Below the pieces are notes generated by a model. It saw only the letters and a list, made by a program, of their open reading frames with translations. It did no database searches and was not told the origin of the DNA. From Anaerolineales bacterium (GTDB lineage: Bacteria; Chloroflexota; Anaerolineae; Anaerolineales; Villigracilaceae), in contig JAEURJ010000009.1 of NCBI GenBank assembly GCA_016789305.1, positions 124,001 through 188,000 of the forward strand: DNA of 64,000 nt, in the 5' to 3' direction. The position numbers were made by a program, and so were the translations under genes. This document shows, piece by piece, positions 24,809-34,261 of the stretch (positions are counted from its first letter, which is position 1; each line of letters begins with the position of its first letter).

Positions 24809-26418
24809 GAAACAGATTTTGAGTACTCAACAAGGGCGTTGAGTTTGGCCAGAGCGGAGCCGTTATCAAGCGCAGTGGTGACTTCGGTGAGCGCAGATTT
24901 GAAGTCACCCGTTTCGGCGGCGAGAGCACCAGCGGCGTTGAGAAGGACAGAGTCGCGGCGCGCACCTTTTAGTTTGCCAGAGAGAAGATCTCTCATCATC
25001 TGCGCGGATTCATCCGGTGTGCCGCCGCGAAGGTCTTCCATTGTAGAGAGGGAGAAACCAAGGCTGGCAGGATCGAGATCGTAGGTTTTCACCGCGCCAT
25101 CCCTTAAATGACTGATGCGATTGATTCCAGTGGTGTTAAGTTCGTCGGTGCCGCCCGCGCCGTAGATGATCATGGCGGCACGTGAACCGAGTTCGTTCAA
25201 CACGCTGGCCATGGGTTCGGTTAATGTTGGAGCGAAAACACCGGTGAGCTGAATGTTCGCACCCGCAGGGTTGGTGAGCGGACCAAGGATATTGAAAATA
25301 GTGCGCTGACCGATCTCCTTGCGCGGACCAATAGCGTGTTTCATCGCTGGGTGAAACTTGGCGGCAAACATGAAGCCAATGCCGATGGTATCAATGGCAT
25401 GAGCGATCTGTTCGGCGGTCAATTCCAAACTTACGCCGAGGGCTGAGAGCACATCAGCAGAACCGCAATGAGACGAAGCGGCGCGATTACCGTGCTTGGC
25501 AACTTTGCGTCCCGTGCCCGCGAGGACAAATGCTGCGGCGGTGGAAATGTTGAAGGTATGAGCGCCATCTCCGCCGGTGCCGACGATGTCGTAAATGCGT
25601 TCATCGGGATTCGCGAGTTTTACTTTGACGGCATTGGCTCGCATGGCACGCACCGAGCCCGTGATCTCAGGGATGGTCTCCCCTTTCATGCGAAGCGAGA
25701 CCAGATAGGCGCTGACCTGTGCAGGCGTGGCTTGACCGGTCATGATGACATTCATCGCTTCTTCCGCCTCTTCGGCTGTAAGGTCCGTCCGATTAATGGT
25801 CTTGGCGATGAACGGCTTGAGCATGGACGGTTCCGCAGGTGCGGGCGGGGCGATCTTGATATCGAGGAAATTCTTAAGCAGTTGTTTGCCGTGCTCGGTC
25901 AGAATGGACTCAGGATGGAACTGCACGCCGTAGGTCGGGTGCTGTTTGTGTTTGAGTGCCATGATCTCGCCTTCGGAAGTTTGGGCAACGATCTCAAGCT
26001 CGGTTGGGATGGGTTCGTACACGACGAGCGAGTGATAGCGCATGGCTTCAAATGGCGAAGGGATGTCTTTGAACACACCTTGTCCGTTGTGAGTGACGGG
26101 GGAAGTTTTGCCGTGCATGAGACGCGGAGCACGATCCACTTTGCCGCCGTAGACTGCGCCGAGGCATTGATGCCCGAGACAGACACCGAGCACGGGGATC
26201 TTGCCTGTGAAGTGTTTGATGGCTTCGGGGGAAACGCCGCCGTCTTTGATGGGCTCGCCTGGACCTGGGGAGATGACAAGATGGTCAGGCTTGAGGGCGA
26301 TCAACTCGTTCAGGGAAATTTGGTCGTTACGGAAGACGCGAATGTCCGCGCCGAGTTCGCCAAGGTATTGAACGAGGTTGTAAGTAAATGAGTCGTAGTT
26401 ATCGATAAGAGCTAACAT
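24805..26418 (-). CDS. trpGD: Anthranilate synthase glutaminase / anthranilate phosphoribosyltransferase fusion
   Basis: Bifunctional protein of 537 residues. TrpG (about 1-190) supplies ammonia to TrpE: DNYDSFTYNL start, oxyanion SPGPGEP, nucleophile Cys in GVCLGHQ (about 76-82), and His-Glu in FHPES. TrpD (about 205-537) transfers phosphoribosyl to anthranilate: GTGGDGAHTFNISTA, KHGNRAASSHCGSADVL and GPRKEIGQRTIFNILGPLTNP (in pieces). The same order of fusion is known in enterobacteria. AAGGAA precedes the ATG. Stop codon given by a palindromic repeat. Confidence 0.96.
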   Translation of the reverse strand: MLALIDNYDSFTYNLVQYLGELGADIRVFRNDQISLNELIALKPDHLVISPGPGEPIKDGGVSPEAIKHFTGKIPVLGVCLGHQCLGAVYGGKVDRAPRLMHGKTSPVTHNGQGVFKDIPSPFEAMRYHSLVVYEPIPTELEIVAQTSEGEIMALKHKQHPTYGVQFHPESILTEHGKQLLKNFLDIKIAPPAPAEPSMLKPFIAKTINRTDLTAEEAEEAMNVIMTGQATPAQVSAYLVSLRMKGETIPEITGSVRAMRANAVKVKLANPDERIYDIVGTGGDGAHTFNISTAAAFVLAGTGRKVAKHGNRAASSHCGSADVLSALGVSLELTAEQIAHAIDTIGIGFMFAAKFHPAMKHAIGPRKEIGQRTIFNILGPLTNPAGANIQLTGVFAPTLTEPMASVLNELGSRAAMIIYGAGGTDELNTTGINRISHLRDGAVKTYDLDPASLGFSLSTMEDLRGGTPDESAQMMRDLLSGKLKGARRDSVLLNAAGALAAETGDFKSALTEVTTALDNGSALAKLNALVEYSKSVS

Positions 26419-26435
26419 GGTATTTTCCTTACTCC

Positions 26436-26573
26436 GTTGGTCGAGTAGGCGATGTTCTTCCGCCGTATCGAGACCAACAAGTGATAGAAGTAATTTCTAT
26501 TATTGGGGCTTCTTCTCGAACTGGTGGTTTCGATACGCCCTTCGCAAAAAACGCTTAGGGCTACTCAACCACC
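26436..26573. repeat. Two inverted repeats between trpS and trpGD
   Basis: 26436-26478 pairs GTTGGTCGAG with a CGAGACCAAC end; 26523-26573 pairs GGTGGTTTCGATACGCCC with GGGCTACTCAACCACC. Both are versions of one GGTGGTTGAGTAG / GTATCGAAACCACC element. They fill the 160-nt trpS-trpGD gap; I see no gene there. Confidence 0.6.
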
Positions 26574-26581
26574 GAATTCTT

Positions 26582-27637
26582 TTATTCTTCATTTCCAAAG
26601 ATATCCACTTCATCGGCGAAGAGGTCGAGGGAATACGATAAGCCGGTAACCTCGCGGACGAGTTTCATCGTCTCTTTGGCTTCGGTTTGCATACGGCGGA
26701 TTCCGTCCGCGAGGACATCGCGCGGGATGGTGGGATGGGCAAGATAATACGCGCGCTTCTCGCGGAAGGGTTCAAGGAAATTGTTGATCGCTTTGGCAAG
26801 TTTCTCCTTGACTTCCACATCGCCGACCTGTCCCTTGCGATAGCGTTCCTTGAGGTCATCCACTTCGGCATAGGAGGGATTGAACGCATCGTGATAAATG
26901 AAGACAGGATTGCCATCCACCGTGCCTGGGTCTGTGGCGCGCAAACGCTTCGGATCGGTGTACATGCCTTTGACTTTTTCTTCGACGGTCTTGGCATCAT
27001 CCGATAAATAGATCGCGTTGCCAATGGACTTGCTCATCTTGCTTTGTCCGTCCGTGCCGATCAGCATCGGGACATCCCCGATGATGGGTTCCGGTTCGGG
27101 GAAGATTTCCGCGCCGTACAGGCTGTTGAACTTGCGTGCCATCTCGCGGGCGAGTTCCACGTGCGATTGATTGTCCTTGCCCACGGGCACAGCCTGCGCG
27201 CGTGGCAGAAGAATATCCACTGCCTGGAGGATGGGATATCCGAGCAAACCAAACGGCATGGAGTCGATGTGTGCGTCACGTGCCATGTCTTTGAGCGTGG
27301 GCATGCGTTCGAGGCGCGGAACGGTGACCAGCATTTCGAAGAGCAGATTCAGTTCATACGTTTCAGGAATCGCCGATTGCACAAAGATCGTGCTGACCTG
27401 CGGATCAATGCCCACGGCGAGATAATCCAAGACAATTTCGCGGATGTAGGTGGGAATCTCTTTGATGTACTGCGGTTCTGGCTTGGTGGTCATGGTGTGC
27501 AGGTCAGCAATGATGAAGAAGGATTCATATTGATGCTGCAAACGCACACGATTTGCCAGCGAACCAACATAATGACCAAGATGCAGTCGTCCCGTTGGGC
27601 GGTCACCAGTTAATAAACGAGGTTTTGAGTTTGACAT
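26582..27637 (-). CDS. trpS: Tryptophanyl-tRNA synthetase
   Basis: Class I aminoacyl-tRNA synthetase charging tRNA-Trp, 351 residues from ATG 27637 (AAGGAA about 8 nt upstream; a second ATG lies 6 nt earlier). HIGH-like motif [11 protein letters not shown] near the N-terminus and KMSKS in [11 protein letters not shown] (about 200). Placement between trpE and trpGD is unusual and puts charging and synthesis of tryptophan under the same T-box control. Confidence 0.96.
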   Translation of the reverse strand: MSNSKPRLLTGDRPTGRLHLGHYVGSLANRVRLQHQYESFFIIADLHTMTTKPEPQYIKEIPTYIREIVLDYLAVGIDPQVSTIFVQSAIPETYELNLLFEMLVTVPRLERMPTLKDMARDAHIDSMPFGLLGYPILQAVDILLPRAQAVPVGKDNQSHVELAREMARKFNSLYGAEIFPEPEPIIGDVPMLIGTDGQSKMSKSIGNAIYLSDDAKTVEEKVKGMYTDPKRLRATDPGTVDGNPVFIYHDAFNPSYAEVDDLKERYRKGQVGDVEVKEKLAKAINNFLEPFREKRAYYLAHPTIPRDVLADGIRRMQTEAKETMKLVREVTGLSYSLDLFADEVDIFGNEE

Positions 27638-27654
27638 ATGCATTTCCTTTCTTT

Positions 27655-27718
27655 GCCACGGAGACTCAGAGACTCTGAGAAAATCGTTTTGATCTCTGCG
27701 ACACCGTGACTCTGTGAC
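27655..27718. repeat. GCCACRRAG-type dispersed repeat
   Basis: GCCACGGAGACTCAGAGACT with an inverted diverged partner GTGACTCTGTGAC, filling the trpE-trpS gap to within 3 nt of the trpE stop. Same family as 37896-37953. Confidence 0.5.
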
Positions 27719-27720
27719 TA

Positions 27721-29160
27721 TTATGAATTGGATTCAGCAGCATCAATTGCTTTCAACATTGCCGAGGCTTTATTCACCGTCTCTTGAAACTCAGTAGCAG
27801 GGTCTGAATCCGCGACGATACCGGCGCCGGCTTGCACACTGACCGTATCCCCGCGCCCGACCATCGTGCGGATGGCGAGGCAGGTATCCATGGCGCCGTC
27901 GAAGCCGAAGTAGCCGATCATGCCTGCGTAGGCATTGCGTGAGTCTGATTCCAATTCAGCGATGATCTCCATCGCGCGGACTTTCGGTGCGCCGCTGACA
28001 GTCCCTGCGGGGAAGGCCGCGCGGACCAGATCGAAGGCGGTGAGTTCAGGACGCAATGTCCCTTCGACGTGCGAAACGATATGCATGACATGCGAATATT
28101 TTTCAACAGTGAAGAAATCAGAAACTTTGATCGTGCCGTATTCGCAGACACGTCCCAGATCGTTGCGGCCCAAGTCCACCAACATGACATGCTCCGCACG
28201 TTCCTTCGGATCGGCAAGCAGGTCTTGCGCAAGCGATGCGTCGGCGTTGGAGTCTGCTCCTCGGGGGCGTGTACCGGCGATCGGTCGGAGCGAAGCGGTT
28301 CTTCCTTCCAAGCGGACGAACATCTCGGGCGATGAACCGACGATATAGAACGGTTCATTATCGACGAGTCCGAAATCAAAGAAGAACATGTAAGGCGACG
28401 GGTTCAAACGACGCACTGCCCGATACACATCGAACGGCTCAACGTTCGTCTCGCGGCTGAAGCGCTGCGAAAGCACCACTTGAAAAATATCGCCCGCGGC
28501 AATATGTTCCTTGGCCTGCACGACCATGGCTTCATATTTTTTCTGGGTCAGGTTGGATTTGATCTTGGAAGGCTTGACTTTTATTTTTTGCGCGGCAGGC
28601 AACGGCTGATGAATGCGCTCGGTGATCGCATCCAATTTTTGATTTGCGGCATCTGCATCTCCATCCAGGACATTGGCGATCAGGAAGATGCTGCGGCGCG
28701 CATGGTCGAACGCGACGATGGTATCGGCCAGCATGTACATGCCATCGGGAATCTCGCCCGCTTCCATTCTGGACTGGAGAGTGGGTTCAAAATAACGGAC
28801 AGACTCATACCCGAGATAGCCCACCAACCCACCCGTGAAGCGCGGCGCGTTCGGCAAGTGGACCGCGGGAAAGCGGCTCATTTCATTTTGCAAAAAGATC
28901 GTCGGGTCGGCGTGATCGAGTTGAACGATGCGGGTTTGACCATTCTCTTTAATTTCGACCTGACCGTCGCGCAGAATATATTCCGCTCTGGGATGGACAC
29001 CGATAAACGAATAACGCGCAATGCGTTCGCCGCCTTCGACGGATTCCAATAAAAAGGATGCGCCATCGCCGCGCAGTTTGAGATACAAGCTGACGGGCGT
29101 TTCAAGGTCTGCGGATACCTCGCGGATGATGGTTTGTACCTGGGTTGATTCTAAAAGCAT
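27721..29160 (-). CDS. trpE: Anthranilate synthase component I
   Basis: Converts chorismate plus ammonia or glutamine to anthranilate. 479 residues. The Trp feedback site motif LLES is present ([10 protein letters not shown], about 35-44), and the chorismate-binding domain shows [47 protein letters not shown] and a closing [12 protein letters not shown]. First gene of the trp operon; GGAG lies 6 nt before the ATG. The T-box terminator lies about 100 nt upstream. Confidence 0.97.
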   Translation of the reverse strand: MLLESTQVQTIIREVSADLETPVSLYLKLRGDGASFLLESVEGGERIARYSFIGVHPRAEYILRDGQVEIKENGQTRIVQLDHADPTIFLQNEMSRFPAVHLPNAPRFTGGLVGYLGYESVRYFEPTLQSRMEAGEIPDGMYMLADTIVAFDHARRSIFLIANVLDGDADAANQKLDAITERIHQPLPAAQKIKVKPSKIKSNLTQKKYEAMVVQAKEHIAAGDIFQVVLSQRFSRETNVEPFDVYRAVRRLNPSPYMFFFDFGLVDNEPFYIVGSSPEMFVRLEGRTASLRPIAGTRPRGADSNADASLAQDLLADPKERAEHVMLVDLGRNDLGRVCEYGTIKVSDFFTVEKYSHVMHIVSHVEGTLRPELTAFDLVRAAFPAGTVSGAPKVRAMEIIAELESDSRNAYAGMIGYFGFDGAMDTCLAIRTMVGRGDTVSVQAGAGIVADSDPATEFQETVNKASAMLKAIDAAESNS

Positions 29161-29185
29161 GGTAACTCCTTATTTTTTTGGTAAC

Positions 29186-29244
29186 GTAGGGGCGACCCGC
29201 CAGGACCGATCATGACTCTTGACGACCTTGGCGGGTCGCCCTAC
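29186..29244. repeat. GTAGGGGCGACCCG-type palindrome
   Basis: GTAGGGGCGACCCGCC pairs with GGCGGGTCGCCCTAC. It lies between the T-box terminator and trpE and resembles 20280-20339 closely, including the inner GACCNTGGCGGG and CTTGACGAC words. Confidence 0.75.
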
Positions 29245-29261
29245 ACAATGTAGATTAAATT

Positions 29262-29646
<385 letters not shown>

Positions 29647-29651
29647 GCGGT

Positions 29652-29680
29652 ATTCTATGACGGAGAATGGGATGTGTCAA
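29652..29680 (-). promoter_or_regulatory. Promoter of the trp T-box leader
   Basis: TTGACA, exact 17-bp spacer, TAGAAT on the minus strand. CATAGAATACCGCCCAA is identical to the lysC-leader promoter at 48051-48067, as is TTGACACATCC. The -35 lies 11 nt after the stop of the zinc-ribbon gene. Confidence 0.9.
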
Positions 29681-29690
29681 GAGGGAAAAA

Positions 29691-29954
29691 TCATTTTTCG
29701 TATGGGGCGCCGCAATGACGGCAAAAATTATCTTTCACAGATTGGGCTTTAACACCGCATGACGGGCAAATGATTTGTTTCCGTAATTTCATCACAGCAT
29801 AGAAAATAGAAAACAAATTTATAATGATTGCAATTGAGCTCATGAAAACACCAAGCATGCCGCCATTAAAAGACCCCATTATCAAGAAAAAAATACCTAT
29901 AAAAAAAACAATGATCAGTATCGGGTCTGCTTGCCTCGCGGGTTGATTTTTCAT
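29691..29954 (-). CDS. Small membrane protein with C-terminal zinc ribbon
   Basis: Protein of 87 residues: two hydrophobic segments (about 11-28 and 32-54) and a C-terminal double CxxC zinc ribbon (CPSCG and CRHCG, about 63-82). A TTGGAG precedes the ATG at 29954. No specific family is recognised; such proteins are usually of unknown function. It stands alone upstream of the trp T-box and may be read into it, as no terminator is seen between them. Confidence 0.75.
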   Translation of the reverse strand: MKNQPARQADPILIIVFFIGIFFLIMGSFNGGMLGVFMSSIAIIINLFSIFYAVMKLRKQIICPSCGVKAQSVKDNFCRHCGAPYEK

Positions 29955-30069
29955 GATACATCTCCAAATTTATTACAAATTATACAACGATCAGGCGCGT
30001 CGGCGTGTAAAAACTTTTGATCCCAAAAGTACTTTACTTCCGTTGCGCCACCATGGACGCGCCGAAAAG

Positions 30070-30163
30070 GACCTGACAGGTCTCCATAGAAGTCTTGCAG
30101 TCAAGGATTCATGGCAGCGAATGCGACTTGGTCAGCCAATGATCTGCTGAGACCTGTCAGGTC
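30070..30163. repeat. Inverted repeat GACCTGACAGGTCTC ... GAGACCTGTCAGGTC
   Basis: Perfect 15-bp arms about 65 nt apart; each arm is itself nearly palindromic. The gap 29955-30206 otherwise shows no gene. A short relative (AGACCTG/CAGGTCT) lies at 47727-47744 in front of ilvD. Confidence 0.7.
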
Positions 30164-30206
30164 TGCGGACGGGTATACTTTGCCAAATTTTCGCCGAGGA
30201 GTCAAA

Positions 30207-30473
30207 ATGACAAATATCAATGCCTTCGTCCTGAAACATATTCGAGCGGTTGAAATGGTCGGTGTGCTGATGCGCATCTTCAGTTTCAGCCTGGTCAGCT
30301 GGCTGGGACCGGCCAGCCCGTTCATGTTCGTGTGGATCTTCAACACCATCGATGCAATTTTGCTTTCCTGGTGCGCCATTCTCAAGAAGGACCAGGCATA
30401 TACCCTGCTCAACACGTTTTGGATCCTGGTCGGCGTGGTTGGGATTCTACGGGCAGGGAATATCCTTCATTGA
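30207..30473 (+). CDS. Small membrane protein of unknown function
   Basis: 88 residues with about three hydrophobic segments (near 15-35, 38-58 and 66-84). GAGGAG lies 6 nt before ATG 30207 and a TATACT box lies near 30173. The length, helix content and terminal ILH give no family clue. It is flanked by repeats on both sides and appears monocistronic. Confidence 0.65.
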   Translation: MTNINAFVLKHIRAVEMVGVLMRIFSFSLVSWLGPASPFMFVWIFNTIDAILLSWCAILKKDQAYTLLNTFWILVGVVGILRAGNILH

Positions 30474-30493
30474 TGCGGTGACGGAGATGAAGA

Positions 30494-30522
30494 GTAGAAG
30501 TCACGTCAAAGACGTGACCTAC
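30494..30522. repeat. Short palindrome GTAG-AGTCACGTC
   Basis: GTAGAAGTCACGTC with loop AAA and GACGTGACCTAC. It resembles the CGTGACCTACA end of the element at 42542-42607. It sits 20 nt after the small membrane protein gene. Confidence 0.6.
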
Positions 30523-30525
30523 GCG

Positions 30526-30757
30526 CCTTTTGGAATTCCCCAGTGGGGATTTCAATTTCCTCGGTGGGAAATTTCAATTCCTCAGTGGACTTTTTAAATT
30601 GCTCGGTGGGCTTTTCATATTCCCTCGGTAGCTTTTCAAGTTCCCTTGGCAGCTCTTTGATTTCCTGCCCTAGCTTTTCAAATTCCTAACCTAGCTTTTC
30701 AAATTCCTAGCTTAGCTTTTAAGATTCCTACGGTAGCTTTTTAAATTGCTACCTTGG
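30526..30757. repeat. Degenerate 21-bp tandem repeat array (about 11 units)
   Basis: Consecutive units of 20-22 bp, mostly 21, follow the pattern CTTTTCAAATTCCTNNNNTAG; the left units carry GGTGGG in place of the right-hand CTAG-type end. Every frame contains stops, so it is not coding. The unit equals two helical turns and keeps short A- and T-tracts in phase, so intrinsic bending is possible. The rest of the gap up to 30981 holds only a GGTTTCCCA/TGGGAAACC inverted repeat (30880-30919) and a possible TACAAT box (30927-30932). Confidence 0.75.
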
Positions 30758-30981
30758 CTTTTTCGTGGCCTACCCAACCAATATGGCTATGCGCTCCACC
30801 ATCGTTGCCGTGGCAATCTTCATCCCGTGAATTGCGTATACAAACCGTACTATCAATTTTGCCCTCCTCCAAGCCGGCTGGTTTCCCACTCCCCATCCGC
30901 AGGATGCGACTGGGAAACCTTCGTTGTACAATAAGGCATGGAGCAGGATCGTTCAACCAATTTAATTTGACAGGAGAGACC

Positions 30982-31848
30982 GTGGATCGTAACAAAGCGT
31001 GGCAGGCATGGATCTTAACCAGCGTGCTGGCATTCAGTTTTTTGATTTCTTTCACTTCGGCGCGGGCTGCTGCTCCTTACGCTGGTTCGCTGTGCGGAGA
31101 TGGGTCCGCGCCGGATTACGGACTCACGTATGATCTGCAGCAGCCGCATTGGACAGTGGATTGGGAAAACTATGTTTCAGAGCAGAGCGTGAACGAAGTG
31201 GACAGGGTCCTCGACCGCTTGAACGGAGATTCGATCGCACAGACGATGATCCTGTTCCAATCGCAGGACCAGGTCGGCATCCGTACCAACTGCGCAGTGC
31301 ATTTCCTGCGCTACATGCAACTCGGCCTGCCGACAGGCGAACGCAAGGACAACGGCTTCGTCTTTCTGATCGTCGTGGAAAATAACAGCATCGATGTCCA
31401 CTATGCCGTGGGGCTGGGTCTGCCGGCGCTGACCGCAAACGAATTGACCAATATCAACCGCGCAACAGAAGATTCTTATGATTCCACGAAAAGCATGGAT
31501 CAAGCCTTGCTGACGCTGGTAAATGAGTTCGACAAAGTGGCACGCAGCAACTACGAGCCTTTGGTCACCGTCGCACCCACCCCGGAAGACATCGAACTGC
31601 CTTCCGGTCCTGCGGGCATTTTGATTGTTTGCTGTCTAACGTGTTTGGTCATCTTGTTCGTGTTGTTTCTGATCTGGATACTCAGTCAGGCGGGGCGCGG
31701 CGGCGGTGGCGGAATGTTCACTTCCTCCGGCTCACGCTCGTCATGGGGACGAGGGTTTCCCTCCGGGGGATTCTCTTCCAACAGGGGCAGGAGCAGCCCA
31801 CCGTCCCGCGGTGGAAGCGGCAGTGGTCGTTCGGGTAGAACCAATTAA
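30982..31848 (+). CDS. Secreted/membrane TPM-domain protein (YgcG-like)
   Basis: 288 residues from GTG 30982, with CAGGAG upstream; the longer frame starting near 30754 would run through non-coding sequence. A signal peptide (about 1-30, ending SARA-AAP) leads to an extracytoplasmic TPM domain (about 55-200) with DNGFVFLIVVENNSIDVHYAVGLGL (in pieces), one transmembrane segment (about 207-230) and a Gly/Ser/Arg-rich tail, typical of YgcG-type proteins. TPM proteins often pair with LemA, as here: a lemA-like lipoprotein gene follows after 20 nt. Proposed roles are in envelope or photosystem repair; here unknown. Confidence 0.82.
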   Translation: MDRNKAWQAWILTSVLAFSFLISFTSARAAAPYAGSLCGDGSAPDYGLTYDLQQPHWTVDWENYVSEQSVNEVDRVLDRLNGDSIAQTMILFQSQDQVGIRTNCAVHFLRYMQLGLPTGERKDNGFVFLIVVENNSIDVHYAVGLGLPALTANELTNINRATEDSYDSTKSMDQALLTLVNEFDKVARSNYEPLVTVAPTPEDIELPSGPAGILIVCCLTCLVILFVLFLIWILSQAGRGGGGGMFTSSGSRSSWGRGFPSGGFSSNRGRSSPPSRGGSGSGRSGRTN

Positions 31849-31868
31849 ATAACCTAAGGAGAATAAGA

Positions 31869-32552
31869 ATGAAACATTTTATTAAACAGGCATTTCCCAT
31901 CTTCGTCGTGATCGCGCTTGGATTATCCAGTTGTGGCGTGATAAAAACAGGCACGAATGAATATGATGATCTTGTGGCACTCGTGCAAAATGTGCAGGCC
32001 GCTGCATCCAATTTTCAATTGGTGACAGATACGCAGTACGCCAAGATCCAGGCCAAGACGCAGATCACCAAGGATTATTACGATGCCGTCGCCCAAAGCG
32101 GCGAGGTGTGGACCGGCAACTTCCGTGCTGAACAGGAAGCGCTGACGGAGTTATTGAAAAATTACCGCGACGAAAACGGTCAACCACTGGACCCGACCAA
32201 GATCAATTTGAATGATCTGCAAAACAAGGGCGCGCTTCCGGACAGCCTTGGGCAGGGTTTTACACTCTATGTCAATGCCGTAACCCAAGCCCCTCCGCCC
32301 GTGCCTGATTCTGACGTCACCCTGGCTCTCGGCGACACCGTCGATGAAGGCATGAATACCATTCAATTGGCCGGCACCGATTGGAATGATGCGGTCCGCG
32401 CCTATAACACCCGCCGCGCACAGATCACCGGTGAAGTGGTGGCGCGCGTTTCCGAATATTTCGGGTTTGAGCTGCCGGTCACCTTCCCGTACTATGCGGG
32501 CGCAAGCGCGGGCCAGCCGGTTCAAAATCCGCTGGCGACGCAGCAACCTTAG
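31869..32552 (+). CDS. LemA-family lipoprotein
   Basis: 227 residues with a lipoprotein signal: a hydrophobic stretch ending in LSSC (lipobox Cys22). The mature part is helical, with YDDLVALVQNVQAAASNFQ (about 32-50) and the characteristic C-terminal WNDAVRAYNTRRAQITG followed by a hydrophobic aromatic stretch (ELPVTFPYYAG). Most LemA proteins have a transmembrane helix at this end rather than a lipobox, so lipid anchoring is a variant. Co-transcribed with the TPM gene; terminator downstream. Confidence 0.82.
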   Translation: MKHFIKQAFPIFVVIALGLSSCGVIKTGTNEYDDLVALVQNVQAAASNFQLVTDTQYAKIQAKTQITKDYYDAVAQSGEVWTGNFRAEQEALTELLKNYRDENGQPLDPTKINLNDLQNKGALPDSLGQGFTLYVNAVTQAPPPVPDSDVTLALGDTVDEGMNTIQLAGTDWNDAVRAYNTRRAQITGEVVARVSEYFGFELPVTFPYYAGASAGQPVQNPLATQQP

Positions 32553-32568
32553 TGCATGTAAGTTGGGA

Positions 32569-32606
32569 TAATAAAAAGAACCGGCAGATGCCGGTTCTTT
32601 TTATTA
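32569..32606. terminator. Bidirectional intrinsic terminator
   Basis: AAAAAGAACCGGCA and TGCCGGTTCTTTTT around a 2-nt GA turn. It serves lemA from the left and the ATPase gene from the right. Confidence 0.9.
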
Positions 32607-32607
32607 T

Positions 32608-34176
32608 CTATTCGTCGTTATTTCGATAATCTTCGTCGTCCAATACGCTACCGTAGGGGTAAACGGGCCGCTCCTGTTTTCCACCTCCGAAGATGCCGGA
32701 GAACAGCGGATGCACGCACAGTTCATCGTCCTGACTCAACACCAATTCGTGCGCCACGGTGTATTCAAAATTACCTTTGATGTATACATCCGTATCCTTG
32801 CCGGGGATGACGCGTCCAATGGCGCCGATCTCCAATAACATCCTTTGAAAGTCGAACAGATTATCGTTTTCAAATACTGCCTTGCCATGACGGGTAAAGA
32901 CACGGTGCAGATCACCCATCGTGAATTTATGTCCCAACTCCGGCAGGCAGCGTTTGCAAGTCTCTTCGGCGGTGGGATAGATCAACTTGAAGGCGACGAA
33001 GATCTCGCCGACAATAAATCCCTCCACCTGACGAATTCCATTGATGATCCGCTCCTGACTCACCGGGAACGGATTCAGTTTCGAAGTGCCGCCGCTGGAG
33101 CGAAAGATCGAGTTCAGGATCATCAGAAAATGACGCGGCAACAACTGCGTGTGACGCAGGATGTAGGAAATGGTCTCTTCCGGAAACCCCGCCCCATTGA
33201 CGATCTTCTCCGGCAGCACCGAGTGAAACAACTTCAACGCATCCACACGCTTGGAAACGTCCAACGGAAATATCTTCTTGATGAAGTCTTCGTAGAACAT
33301 CGTCAGATACAACGTCAGGCGGTTGGCTCCGATCAACACCAATTCACTGGCTGACCATTGCAGCTTGAGCGCGCGGCGGAAGTCCTTGTTTGGGTTGGAG
33401 GAAATCTTGATGAAACGATGATAAATCTCGGTCGGAAGACAAAAGCGGATATCCACCCGGTCGCGCGGCTTGTTCATTGAGCCGACCAGTTTCAACAATC
33501 CCTGCAGTGAACGGGCCACGGATTCAAAATCGAGTTGAAAATCCTCAAGTGAATCCATCAAGATGACGAAGGTCTTGTTCGAGCGTTCGAGTCCGTTCGT
33601 GACAGCAATCTTCGAATCTTCGAACGTGACCCCGTCAAACCCGCGCAGGATCTCCGCCGCAATAGTGGAGGGACTTTTCTTCATGCGCGCATCCAGCATG
33701 TTGGCAAGATTCCACAGCACACTATCCACATTATCATTCCCGCCGACCCCCACCTTTTCCAGATATCCATTGACAACGTTCAACTCCTCCCAGGTTAGGA
33801 AGGAATGCTTGCGCACTTCGGCAAACACGCTGATCCACAGGATGGTCTCCCACAACTCGGCGACTGTTTCGGCAAAGACAGCATCGTTTGTCATGCTCTG
33901 CACCACACGCGTCATGTTGCTCAAGACACGCGGCGTGCGGATCTCGGTGTAAAAGTCATACCCCTTATCGAAGAACACGCTGCGCAAATAATGCGTCTTG
34001 CCTGCACCCCTGCGCCCCATGATGATCGATGGCCGATTGCGCAGATTTTTATAGATCCAGTTGTGCTGTTCGAACAACAACTTGATCGCCTTTACATCGT
34101 TCGAATCGATATCGATCGAATCAATCGGGCCAAACGGTTCGTCTTTGGTGATGTACGGGCGGATGGTGTTTAACAT
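32608..34176 (-). CDS. P-loop ATPase of unknown function
   Basis: 522 residues. Walker A GRRGAGKT (about 53-60) after IIM, a possible Walker B in TFVILMDSLEDF (about 200-211), followed by FCLPTEIYHRF and a helical domain, then a C-terminal winged-helix-like part (FTRHGKAVFENDNLFDF). The order suggests a STAND/ORC-like AAA ATPase with a C-terminal sensing or DNA-binding region. No HEPN, nuclease, TIR or protease domain is seen and no defence gene is adjacent, so I assign no system. GAGGAA precedes the ATG and TATAAT lies at 34200-34205. Monocistronic between two terminators. Confidence 0.7.
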   Translation of the reverse strand: MLNTIRPYITKDEPFGPIDSIDIDSNDVKAIKLLFEQHNWIYKNLRNRPSIIMGRRGAGKTHYLRSVFFDKGYDFYTEIRTPRVLSNMTRVVQSMTNDAVFAETVAELWETILWISVFAEVRKHSFLTWEELNVVNGYLEKVGVGGNDNVDSVLWNLANMLDARMKKSPSTIAAEILRGFDGVTFEDSKIAVTNGLERSNKTFVILMDSLEDFQLDFESVARSLQGLLKLVGSMNKPRDRVDIRFCLPTEIYHRFIKISSNPNKDFRRALKLQWSASELVLIGANRLTLYLTMFYEDFIKKIFPLDVSKRVDALKLFHSVLPEKIVNGAGFPEETISYILRHTQLLPRHFLMILNSIFRSSGGTSKLNPFPVSQERIINGIRQVEGFIVGEIFVAFKLIYPTAEETCKRCLPELGHKFTMGDLHRVFTRHGKAVFENDNLFDFQRMLLEIGAIGRVIPGKDTDVYIKGNFEYTVAHELVLSQDDELCVHPLFSGIFGGGKQERPVYPYGSVLDDEDYRNNDE

Positions 34177-34199
34177 TGGGTTTTCCTCGCTGTCGAAAA

Positions 34200-34205
34200 A
34201 TTATA
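34200..34205 (-). promoter_or_regulatory. -10 box of the P-loop ATPase gene
   Basis: TATAAT on the minus strand, 23 nt upstream of the ATG, right after the terminator of the ilv-leu operon. No clear -35. Confidence 0.5.
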
Positions 34206-34211
34206 CAACAA

Positions 34212-34256
34212 AAAAGGATGAAGGTTTTCATCCTTCATCCTTGAGCCTTCATCCTT
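34212..34256 (-). terminator. Terminator of the ilv-leu operon
   Basis: AAGGATGAA pairs with TTCATCCTT, followed by TTTTG on the minus strand; an extra GGATGAAGG copy gives alternative stems. It is made from the same TTCATCCTTC word as the repeats in aroE and in front of metA. Confidence 0.75.
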
Positions 34257-34261
34257 TGTTC

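Noticed and set aside
25468..26391. Long open frame on the plus strand opposite trpGD (about 307 codons)
   Set aside because: It lies wholly antisense to a clearly conserved gene, has no ribosome site or family features, and follows from the codon bias of trpGD.
29955..30206. Small RNA or tRNA gene
   Set aside because: Only the GACCTGACAGGTC inverted repeat is found; no cloverleaf, promoter-terminator pair or conserved motif is visible.
30526..30757. Possible CRISPR array
   Set aside because: The units are contiguous 21-bp copies without distinct spacers, the repeats are degenerate, and no cas gene is present.
30754..30981. N-terminal extension of the TPM protein
   Set aside because: The extension has low-complexity, non-conserved sequence; the GTG at 30982 has a CAGGAG site and a proper signal peptide follows it.
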